Origin: Chromera velia
Lineage: Eukaryota; Sar; Chromeraceae
Length of the DNA stretch: 30,601 nt
Direction of reading: 5' to 3'
Assembly: GCA_018398765.1 (NCBI GenBank)
Contig: JAHBMJ010000827.1
Span: 9,516-40,116 of the forward strand
Below are positions 21,341 through 30,601 of the stretch, one piece after another. Position 1 is the stretch's first letter. Each line of letters starts with the position of its first letter. Under the pieces are notes generated by a model. It was not told where the DNA came from. It searched no databases and worked only from the letters and a program-made list of their open reading frames with translations. The translations under genes and the position numbers were made by a program.

Positions 21341-24300
21341 CTATCCCACCTCGGCCCGCTCCTCCACAATCCCGACCGGCCCCGGCAAGCCCTCAGGGAA
21401 CCCTCGCAAACCGAGAGCAAGCAAGTGAGAGAGGGAGGAGGGCGCTGAATGGAACGAAAACGAAGAAGAGACAGATTGTCCCTGCGGGTCTCTACGCAAA
21501 GAAGTTGAGAGGAAAGGGGCCACCAGGGGATTCGAGAGAGCAGCAGGCGGGGGAGGAACACCAACGACAGATTCTCTCTGTTCTCTCTCCCCTTCCGAAG
21601 TGCCAGCTGCGGCATGCGCGGCTTCTCCGTGCTCTTCCTCTTCCTCTTTCTCTTTCGAAGGTCGGACAGAGGACGCCGGGATGGGACCAGGGGGGTGTCG
21701 TTGTGTGTCTTTTTTCTGAGAAGAAGAAGAAAGGAGACATGCGGTCGAAGGATGGGCGTATGGGTGCAGATGGAAAATGCATCCACTACTTGATGTGTGC
21801 TGCCTCGAGCCTGCATCTGGCCGCTCTCTTTTTTCTTCGATTTCTGTCCCTCGCATTGGCCCAAATGATCCTCCTCTTCGTGCAGAAACCTCTGCCTGCC
21901 GCTCCACCCTCCTCGTCTGCTGCCTTTGAAAGCCGCCGACTAATTCAGACGAGGAGGGAGGAGGGAGGAGTGAAGAGGGGAACGGGGGGCCCTCTCCGGT
22001 CTTCTTGGCTTTGACTGTAGGGGAAGCTGTGGCTTGGGCTTTGTTGGGAAAAGAGCGAAACGGTGCGTATCCCTCTTCCTCGGAGGAAGCAGAGGACTCA
22101 GCTGCATGCAGGAATGGAGGGAGGGAAACGGACAGAGGGGGCATTCTGGGTGATACGGGGAAGGGAGCAAGATATGTGAGCAGAACAACAAAAGAGACAT
22201 GCAGACTGTCTCGTTTTTTCCATCGTTCGCTATTGTTTGCTTTGATGTGAAAAAGAGAACGACTACAAAACGTTTTTTTTCCTTGGCCTCCTTACGGGCT
22301 CACAGAACAGACAGGAACGGTTCAGTAAAAAGAGAGACTGTGTAACTTCCTTCTCTTGCCTTCCTTCTTCCTGACTCCACATCGAATTCTGAAACACAAA
22401 GAAAGCGAAATAGCGCTACCTTTCTATCTTCGTTTCTTTCTCTCTTGGGAGCACAGGCAGCCAGGCACGAGCATGTTCCTAAACCATCAGTCCTCCCCAC
22501 CCCTTCCCCTTGAGGCACGCACTCACCTTGTGCAGCCCTGGAGGAGGGCCCAACGGAGCCGCATCCCCCCATCTCGCACTCTGCTTCATCCTCAGCATCC
22601 ACCCCCATCCCCATCCCCCCCGCTGCAGGAGGACGACCCCCTCGAGACTTCAACTGTGTGACAGCAGCAGCAGCAGCCGCCTCATGATGTGCCTGCAGAG
22701 TCGACGTCAAACATCCACCTCCATCGTTTCCCCCCCCTCCTCCCGAATACGCCCCTGCGTCACGCTCCTTCTCCCTTTCTCTCACTGCAACCCAGAGTGC
22801 CGTGCAACTGTCGACTACTGCTTTCAATTCATCCACCGACACCGTCTCCTCTCTTCTCAGGAGACTCGCAATCTTGGCACGGCTCTCCTCGGGGACCTCC
22901 CGACTTGACAACAGACGCTGGGCCACACGGACGTACCGTACAGCCTCAGACAAACCGGACTTTGTCCATTCTGTCCGACGGCACCGATCCGCAAGCCCGA
23001 GGCCCCCGCTAGCACCCGAGGGCCCCCCTGCACCTGCCTGCCCCTTCTCGTTGTTATTCCCAACTACAGCAGCTACCTTTCTTCGCCAGTCTGCGAGGGT
23101 GAAGGCTGGGGGGCTAGGGAGGCTTTTGCCTCTGGGTTGCTGCTGTTGAGAAGCCTGCAGGTCTGTGCAGTCCTCCATTTCAGCGCTCAGTTTCTGTCTC
23201 GGAAGGCTCATGGGGAAGGAGCGGGAGAGACCTTCGGGGACGCCGTTGGTTTCCTCTTCGTCCTCGTCTGATGAGATGTCGAGAAGCTGAGAGGCGTCTG
23301 CAGAATGGGGGGGGATGAGGCCCTTCTTCTCCTGCTGCTCCTGTTGCTTCTGCCTTGATGGATTGACCAAAGCAGGGAGCAATGTGGGCCAGTTGGAAAA
23401 CAGCTGGCCGAGGCTGTCAGGCGGAGACGGGGAGGGGGAAGAAGCAGAAGAATAATCGGCCAAACGGTGGAGGTGGTGGTTGGCTGCATGGGGGAGAAGA
23501 GAATGGGGGTGTCCTCGGGAGTGCCTGCCAGGGGGCAACACACCACCGTAGCTGTGGGAAGCAAAGGGACCACTGCGACCGTGCAGTGAGTACATGCCGG
23601 GGCCCTGATTAGTCCGGGGTCCCGGGCCCCGTTCGCCCCCGCTACTCCCTCCACTTCCACCTGACCACCCACTTCCACTCACCCCCTGGCCAGAGGAAGA
23701 CATACTTTCCATGCACCCGTGCAGTCCCCCCCCGGAGTGCGGTTTGTTTGTCTGGGCAGCCCCGGGGACTTTCCCCTTTCCCCCCACAGTACGGTGATCA
23801 AGGGACGACGAGGAGCCGGAGTGGCCCTCACTACTCGTCGGGATGTTCCGCTTGCTGGCGTCTCCACTACCGGAACCCGACCCTGAGCCCCCCGCCGTCG
23901 TGGTCTGGTTGCCCATCAGCAGCAGTCTCTCTGCCTGGTGCTCCCGGGGGTCTCTGCCTGTGAGTCGTCCGGGGCCGCTGCCCGCAGAGGGGCCGTGCAG
24001 GTCCTTGCAACTACTTCTGTTCTTGCGCTCTCCTGCTGCAAGCATCGGCATGCACTGGCCTGGCGGGGCGGTGGCCATCTGTTCATCGCAAACAACCGTC
24101 TCCAGCGCCATGCTTGGAGGGTATTCTCTGCCGTCTCTCTGTAGGCTGGGGGCTTCTAGGGCAGTGGGGGCGGGTTGGTGGTCGTGTCTGACTTGGACTT
24201 GCATTTGGAGGGGGGCAGGGGAGTGAGAGGGGGGGGGCACGCTGGAGACGGGGGTTGAGCCTCTTTTTTCCTCTTGCTCTCTCCACCCCTGCTGGCCCTC

Positions 24301-26376
24301 CTCTTGGTCAACGTCCATGGGGACAGATACAGATTCAGCAGCAGGATCCTCTGTCCGCACACCCACCCCCTCGCTTACTGGCTGGACCTCTGGCACACAT
24401 GGCGGCATGCGACCATCCTTCTGCACGAACGCATGCATCATCATCATCATCACCATCATCAATGCATCATCATCATCATCATTATTATTATTATTGATCG
24501 GTCTATGGGCATCATCACCATCATCATTGGTGTTGTTGTTATTTATTGATCTGCAGGCCATCATGCAATCGTCATCATTCACCATCGCCAACGCACGCAT
24601 ACACACGCACGCACAACAATACACAGACCGACACAGACAGAGAGAGGCATGCGTATGAGGAGAAAAGGCAGACCGAGATCAACGAAAGAGACAGAACGGC
24701 AGATGAGAGGAAACACATAGAGACAACGAAGGGCAAATGCCCCTCTCCGATTCCTTTGCACACGGGCAGAAGAGCCCCTATCCCAACACACCCAAGGAAG
24801 AAAGTGGGAATTAAAGAAAACCCACCGGGCGAAGACGAAGTCGGACAAGTGGGCCAAAGTCATCCTCGTCAAGGACCACCCACTTGCCCCTCCGCCCCCC
24901 CTCCTCCCCCTCTCCGTCTCCCTCTGCATCTCCTGAGAGGGACGAATCCTCCAGACTGCCTCCCTCGAGGAAACCTCCCATAAGGTTGTCCTGTGGGGGG
25001 GCGGAAGGGGACAGAGATGAAGAACTTCCAGTCCCATTGGAGAGACGGCGAAGCACACCCGGGCTCAAAACGCCCAGGACTGCGGGAGGTTCAGGAGTGG
25101 GGTTGGCGGAGGGTGCTCTTCCCCCCGTCGCTGTGCCGCTGTACGTCAAGATGGGGGAGCGGCCGGCGTGTCCCTCGCCTTCCCCTCGTCCCTGACTCGA
25201 AGCCCAGTTGTGCCCCCCCCCTCCCCCTCCCGCTGCCGCCTCCAGAGACGGAAAGGAAACACCCGGGGACCCTGGAAGGGAGGGAGAAGGGGGCGCGACG
25301 TCTGGAATGACCTCGTATGTGCCTGCATGCACACACGGACGCAGTGGAATTAGTGGGAAGTGTGGAATGCATTGTCGTACTCCCAAGCATGCATGCACCC
25401 ACGGAGGCGAGAGAGAGCATGCGGATAATGCCGACACCTCTATAGAAGTACACAGATGCCAAGACAGGCATGACAAAGGCACACACAAACAAAAAGCAAG
25501 GGCGGCAAAACAAGAATCCTTAATTGGACGTCGGCAAACGCTCACACCTACGATTTTGTTCCTTTCCCCTTCCTCTTCATTCCTCTTCCCACAAAAACAG
25601 GCAAGCATGCAGACAGGCTCGATTTTTGCTTACTCTCCCCCTTTTTTCTGGTTCACAGACTCACTTCGAGATAAAAAAGGTGGGTGGAAAGAATGCAAAA
25701 CAACTCATACAAAAGAGAGAAAAAACAAAGAAAGGGGGAGACACAAAAAAAAGACGCAGAAGACGAGTGAGTGCCTCGATGAGCAGATAGACACTGAGAT
25801 AGCCAGACGCAGCGTTAGAGACAGGGAGAACGAGGCCGACAAAGACACACAAGGGACAACAAACACTGGCAAACAGGCAGGCAGGCTTACTCACCGATCT
25901 GAAGCTGTTTGCAGGACTCGTAAAGGATCCGCAAGATTTCGCTTAGCCGGACCTTTCCACTCCCATCTTCCTTCACGCTCCCTCGGCACGCGAATTGCTG
26001 CACACATCAAAATTCAATGTATGTCACTGTTCAGTACACGCTACTTCCTCTTCCTTATACCCTAGCGTCTACATATGCACGCATACACTGGAAGAGCTGC
26101 AAAAGGCCGACTGACCGCTTCCAGACCCCCTTCAATGACGTAAAGAATTTCGATTTCGGTCCTCTCCCCGTCCTCCTCAGTGGAGACCTCACTTGTCGCT
26201 GTCTGGTCTCTCTCCTCCCTCGCCATCTCACCGCCCGCTTTCCTCATCTCTTGTTGGAAGAAGAACTGAGGAGGAGAGGGAAGTGTCTCGGCAAAGACGC
26301 ACCTTTCCTCATCCCCAACCTCTCCCGCATACTCCTCTCTGCTGCTGTCGCTACTTTCGTGAAGACTATTCAACAT
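21341..26376 (-). CDS. Large disordered protein with an EF-hand-like loop, five exons
   Basis: I do not recognise the family. Exons are 26376-26116, 25997-25895, 25322-24826, 24420-22527 and 22101-21341. Phases 0, 1, 0, 1 match and give 1,171 residues. Every acceptor ends TGCAG; donors are GTCAGT, GTGAGT, GTGGGT and GTGAGT. Residues 96-107 (KEDGSGKVRLSE) fit an EF-hand loop with Lys at the first position in place of Asp, between two helices. Residues 269-277 contain V-V-L-D-E-D-D, and residues about 666-677 L-L-D-I-S-S-D-E-D-E, both like SUMO-interaction motifs. A compact helical stretch lies at about 728-850. The rest is Ser/Gly/Pro-rich. The first exon is the least certain: the frame is open a little upstream without another ATG. 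The last exon may also be divided or be followed by further exons. Confidence 0.7.
24436..24496. repeat. (CAT)n/(ATT)n microsatellite beside an acceptor
   Basis: Trinucleotide repeats lie in the third intron of the minus-strand gene, ending about 15 bp upstream of its CGTGCAG acceptor. Read as protein they give an artificial run of Met, Asp and Asn. Confidence 0.9.
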
Positions 26377-27388
26377 TGAAGTGTCTTCAAGTCCACAAGA
26401 GGTGATATCGAACGATGGTAAATCTGTCTCTCTTGGTCAGGCTCAGTCTTCTTGGGTGTTGGTGGCCAAAATGCGCCTCCAAGAACTTCCGAACCCAATT
26501 CGCCTTCCTGTCTGCCTCTCAGACCGAGTGGCTTCAAAACAGTAACCACACAGTCAGTGGGACAAAAGACGCAAGCTGAGATCTGAACTATGGATGAAGA
26601 CAGAAGCTGTCTCGATCTAGAAGTACTTATTTGGCAAACTCTTCGGAACAACTGAGAGGAAAGACGGAAACAAGCACCCTAAAGCGCTCTGAGCCGTTCT
26701 TTTATTCTGATATGCAACTTAAATCCCTTTAAAAGAACCGAAGTGCCTGGCAAACAGTCACGCGACGCATCGATCGAAGAACCTTAAAACCCTCCTTCCG
26801 TGTGTTGCCATCGACACGGAAGAACGCAGCGACCCTTGCTGGTCTCGACCTCTCACAGTGCACGTGCATACTGCACACTTCCTCCACCTGATGGTACTGC
26901 ACCTGTGTCACTGCCGTGATCATGTCTTTCATCCCCCTTCCGTTCCCTTCGATCCACGTACACCGATCAATTCCTTGTCCTTTTTCTATCGATCCTTTTT
27001 CTCTGACAAAATTTTGATGCAATTGCATGCCTAAATTTTTTTAGCCACTTGCACGTTCATGCGGCGCTATGCGCGTTCGCGGCCGGCCCGCAGTCGGCCC
27101 CGCGGCCGGCCCGGACTGCATGGCACTTCGCCGTCTCCGAGTCTCTTCTGAGACTCTTCACCACCTTAATTTTCATTGAGTCAAATCATGGTAGATGCAG
27201 TCCTGGGTGTTCTCGGGTGGGGAGCCATCCTGTAAGCGAATTGTCTATCTGAATGAATCTGCCATTCCTTCTCGTGCTTGAGAAGGCTAGCGAGGTTCGA
27301 TCATAGGTTCCGGAATGTCAGACTGATTCTTCTTGTGTGATCCTCTCCAGTAGGGTGCCTCCCTGTGAGTTTCTCTGTTCTTTCAGAG
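26377..27388. promoter_or_regulatory. Divergent promoter region between the EF-hand-like gene and the PKS
   Basis: About 1 kb separates the two start codons. It contains a GC-rich block at 27061-27120 with two 13-bp direct copies of CGCGGCCGGCCCG (27078-27090 and 27101-27113) and an inverted GCAGTC/GACTGC pair (27090-27095 and 27114-27119). A TTTCAG acceptor-like site directly precedes the PKS start codon, so a 5' untranslated or upstream exon is possible. Confidence 0.4.
26729..27028 (-). CDS. Possible small protein, 99 residues
   Basis: An ATG-initiated open frame of 99 codons lies in the divergent intergenic region, upstream of and on the same strand as the EF-hand-like gene. The residue mix is balanced and not low-complexity, with several Met, Val, Arg and Cys, which is why I list it. 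I recognise no domain, signal peptide or membrane segment. It could be a small independent gene, an unspliced upstream exon of the neighbour, or chance. Confidence 0.25.
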   Translation of the reverse strand: MQLHQNFVREKGSIEKGQGIDRCTWIEGNGRGMKDMITAVTQVQYHQVEEVCSMHVHCERSRPARVAAFFRVDGNTRKEGFKVLRSMRRVTVCQALRFF

Positions 27389-30300
27389 ATGGGATCAAAA
27401 GTGGAGCTGCCTGAGGGTCTCCTCCTCCAAGAGATTGTCGTCTCAGCCGGAGTCGTTTTTGCGCGCATGTCTCTGGCGGACGGCGTCTCCCTCGATGTCT
27501 TCTCTGAGAATACCTCTGTGGCCATTCGTCTCGACTTGTCGAGAAACCCGACGCTCTCAGAGCTGTCTGTTGTCGCTGCTTCAAGTCTGCAGGGCCTTCA
27601 GCTGCCGAGTGAGAACCAGAGGCCCTTTGATCGCAGCGCTTCATCCGACTGCATGGCGTCTCTTCATATTCGGAAAACAGGTGTGTGTTCAGCTGCCGCA
27701 TCGCCCTTCGCGCTCCCTCTGGTGAACAGGCATCAATAACGATGTTCATTGTGTTGCAGGAAGTGGATCTGGTGATGAGGAAGAACGAGAGAAGTCTGCT
27801 GCGGCCCCATTCTGCATCGTGGTTTACGAAGAAGAAGAAGACGGGAGGATTTGGCGGTTGGAGGTTTCGGCCGAGGCGGGGTCTTCTGTTCAGTCAGATC
27901 CCTTCTCGCGTTGCATGAGGACCCTCCTGGACCACCTATCTGAAGTTCCATGTGGATGGGGGTGCCCTGTGGGGGCTCTTCCTTTGGTGTCTCCTGAAGA
28001 GCGCCACACTCTCCTCGAGTGGGCATCCGGCATGCCCTGCCGACTCCCTTCGCCTGCGCAGACGGTGCACAAGGCCGCACTTGACCGATGTAAAGAGTTC
28101 CCTGAGAGAGTTGCAATACTGCCCCCCCTAGGCTCTCCTACCTTCCCCTTGTCAAGGGGTCAGGTAGAGCAGAAAGTGAGGTTGATCAGCAGTCAGCTAC
28201 GCGGAAAGTGGGAGGTCTTGCCGGGAGAGCGAGTGGGGGTCATGATCGGTCATCACCCGATGTTCCCTGTAGTGATGCTGGGTGTGATGGCGAGTGGTGC
28301 GGTGTGTGTCCCGTCAGATCCCCTGGATGCAGACGGCGTGAAGGAGTACATCCTCACAACCGCCCAGTGCAGGGCCTGTGTGTGCCTGAGCCACTCTGCC
28401 TCTCCATCTTCCTCTTCGTCTGCGGGTGGGGCAGTCCCTTCTCTCTCCACAGTCAGGATGGTGGCTCTGAACGAACTCCTTGAATCGGACGCCGACCCGC
28501 ACTCTGTTTGCAGGCCTGAGGCTGAGGATTTGAGTGCAGATGATCATCTCGAAGAGGAAGTGTGGTCCGATTCCGGCCATTCCGATTCGGAGGCTCTGGT
28601 GATCTTCACCTCGGGGTCAACGGGTGTTCCCAATGGGGCGAGTCTCTCCCACGGGAACCTTCTGAACAGCCTCTCGGGGCTTGAAGAAGATACATTCAAA
28701 GCACAAGAGGCTATCCTCTGGCAGGCCAACTGTCGATGGATTCTGGGGTTTGCTCAGTGCGTTCTGGGGATGGCCGCTGGTCTTCGTGTCTCGGTTTGTC
28801 CTCGTGAAGTCTCACAAGACCCTCCGAAACTGGATGAACAGTTGGCAGCACACGGAGTGACGCTCCTGTGGGGCATTCCGTCGGCACTCGCGGCTCTCTC
28901 TCGTGCGGGGGTGTCGTTTCGAAACCTGAGCCTGATAGTATTCGGGGGGGAACCCGGGCGGGCCTCTGACGTGTCTGCGATTCTGCAGGCGTCAGAGAAA
29001 GAAACAGGTGGCGAGTCTGTCCCCGTTGTGAACTCCTGGGGGATGACAGAGATCGGTTTTGCGGCTCAGACTCGAGTTAGCAGGGTGGAAGAACCGTTAC
29101 CTCTCGGTCGGCCCATGAGTAACGTCCGGTTGTTCGTTCTCGACAAGTTTGGAGATCTCCTGCCGCGGTCCTGCAAAGGGGTGCTGTGGGCAAGCGGGCC
29201 GACGGTCACGCGGGGGTATTTGAACAATTCGGATAGAGACGCAACAAAATTCTGTGTGAGAAATTTTGGGGGCAATCCCCTGCAAAGGGGGTCAGAGAGG
29301 CTTTTCTGCACTGACGATCTTGCATCGTGGGAGGAGGGGGGGGTGCTGACGGTACACGGTCGGGTGGATGGGAGAGTGCGGGTGCGGGGTCAGTATGTAG
29401 AGACGGCAGTTGTGGAAAGAGTCCTGAGGGAGATGAGAGATGTGAGTGAGGCCTCTGTCATTCAATTGAACGAAGACCTTGTGGCTGCCATCGTCCCCTC
29501 CTCCTTGACCGGTCGTTCAGCATCGCAAGTCACCACTGTGAGGTCCTGGTTGAATCGGAGGCTGCCTCGTCCGTCCGTTCCCTCTGCCATCTTCTTTCTC
29601 GATCGATTGCCCCGCACTTCCACAGGCAAACTCGATATCGCGGCACTCAAACGGGTGCTGACGGAGAAGATGAACGAGAAAGAACGAGAGCTTTCCGCCC
29701 TGTCCCCTCCTTCCCATATCAAGGGGTCGGCAGGAGTGCTGAGTGCTCTGAATAGAGAGCGTCTTCAGACGGCTGTCCGCGAGGTTGCAGCGACAGTTCT
29801 GGGTCTGTCTCCGAGGGACGTCCCAGTGGACGCTCCCCTTGCTGACCTCGGAATCGACTCACTCGGGGCAGTTGAGTTCCGTAACCGCCTCTCATCGAAC
29901 CTCGGTGTGTCTCTACCGGCAACCATTCTCTTTGATCGGCCCACACTGACAGAGCTTTTGGATTGGATGGTTCGTGGAGACCTGACGGCGCATGAGACAC
30001 TGGGTCATCGAGCGGAATTCGAGAATTTCTATTCATCGAGAGGCGACAAAGGGGGAGGCGGGGTGGCGATTGTCGGTGTTGCGTGTCGGTTTCCGGGTGG
30101 CAGCAGCAGTTGTGAGACGTTCTGGGAGATGATGATGTCGAAGAGAGACTGCATGTCTGAGGTTCCGCTGAGCAGGTGGAACAACGAGGCCATGTTCGAC
30201 CCCGACCCTGATGCAGAGGGGGAGAGAACGTACGTCAGAGAGGGGGCGTTCATCGAGGACATTGAGAGGTTCGACAACGCCTTCTTCTCCGTCTCCGAGA

Positions 30301-30601
30301 CAGAGGCGGCGTTCATGGACCCCCGACAGAGGCACATGCTGGAGTGCTCCTTTGAGGCCTTTTCGCACGCGGGATACTCAAAAGAGTCCCTCTTGGGCTC
30401 TCGAACAAGTGTCTACGTTGGATGCTGCTACGGGGACTGGCATTCAAGAGACATTCAGAGGAAGAGCAACGCCTTTGTTGGCACAGGCATAATGCCTGCA
30501 CTCCTGTCCAACCGCGTCTCGTACGTTTTTGGTTTGAAGGGACCCTCACTGACGATTGACACCGCCTGCTCGTCGTCTCTTGTGGCGATTGATGCGGCTG
30601 T
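27389..30601 (+). CDS. Modular PKS/NRPS, 5' part: condensation remnant, A, ACP, KS (runs off the edge)
   Basis: Exon 1 is 27389-27680 and exon 2 runs from 27760 to the window edge with no stop, giving about 1,044 residues. Residues 1-170 match only the C-terminal half of an NRPS condensation domain: an E-N-T-S-V-A-I-R segment followed by D-L-S-R-N-P-T near residues 40-55, and the usual linker L-P-L-V-S-P-E-E-R. The HHxxxDG half is absent. The adenylation domain spans about 175-725, with F-T-S-G-S-T-G-V-P-N-G near 380 (Asn for the usual Lys), N-S-W-G-M-T-E at 522, T-D-D-L near 615, G-R-V-D-G-R-V-R-V-R-G, and the catalytic Lys in S-T-G-K-L-D at 721. The carrier-protein serine is 798 in G-I-D-S-L. 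The ketosynthase starts near 865 and reaches D-T-A-C-S-S-S with active Cys 1034. An adenylation domain would activate a starter acid and load it on the carrier for the first condensation. Confidence 0.9.

Noticed and set aside
24421-24624. N-terminal Met/Asp/Asn-rich extension of the largest exon of the EF-hand-like gene
   Set aside because: It is translated trinucleotide microsatellite upstream of a good TGCAG acceptor, so it is intronic.
26370-26651. Upstream minus-strand frame as first exon of the EF-hand-like gene
   Set aside because: It lacks an ATG and is in a different frame, and the only acceptor-like site before the 26376 start has no pyrimidine tract.
27389-30601. Bacterial contamination as source of the PKS
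   Set aside because: A 79-bp intron with a TGCAG acceptor and matching phase, shared with neighbouring genes, shows it is part of the eukaryotic genome.

Overview
The window looks like nuclear DNA of a free-living, probably photosynthetic alveolate, most likely a chromerid of the Chromera type. This is an inference. It rests on intron-bearing genes of moderate to high GC, dense microsatellites, a spliced modular polyketide synthase (PKS) gene that starts with an adenylation-carrier loading region as in apicomplexans and their relatives, and TGCATGCA-type motifs like those bound by ApiAP2 factors. Another PKS-rich protist is possible. A bacterial source is excluded by introns whose phases match at every junction.

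There are four main genes in two divergent pairs. (1) Minus strand, 10795 to 118: ten exons with compatible phases encode a predicted 2,631-residue protein. Its C-terminal half is built from more than 20 copies of an unrecognised repeat, roughly V-x-F-E-S-G ... E-K-G-P-I-x-R-V-P-T-G-W. (2) Plus strand, 11506 to 13257: an intronless gene for a coiled-coil protein ending in a CaaX prenylation box (CVLM), interrupted by a 76-base assembly gap. These two face away from each other across about 0.7 kb carrying palindromes and a (TGCA)n block. (3) Minus strand, 26376 to 21341: a five-exon gene for a roughly 1,171-residue, mostly disordered protein with one EF-hand-like loop and SUMO-interaction-like motifs. 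(4) Plus strand, 27389 to beyond the right edge: the 5' part of a modular PKS/NRPS with a condensation-domain remnant, adenylation domain, acyl carrier protein and ketosynthase, cut off just after the ketosynthase active-site cysteine. Genes 3 and 4 diverge across about 1 kb with a GC-rich repeat.

Between the convergent ends of genes 2 and 3 lie 8 kb without a convincing gene. The left part (about 13.45-16.8 kb) is strikingly AT-rich. It contains three inverted-repeat DNA elements: a roughly 300-bp hAT-like MITE, a 1.58-kb element with 37-bp terminal inverted repeats enclosing a thioesterase-like gene fragment, and a 366-bp fold-back MITE. The right part (16.8-21.3 kb) is a microsatellite-rich stretch.

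The main points of interest are the PTGW repeat protein and its internal higher-order duplications; two duplicated 3' splice sites in the same gene; a shared splice signature (TGCAG acceptors in 13 of 14 introns, C at donor position +3 in half); the thioesterase fragment held between inverted repeats; and the half condensation domain at the start of the PKS. No two genes form an obvious pathway; the functional links between them are unknown.
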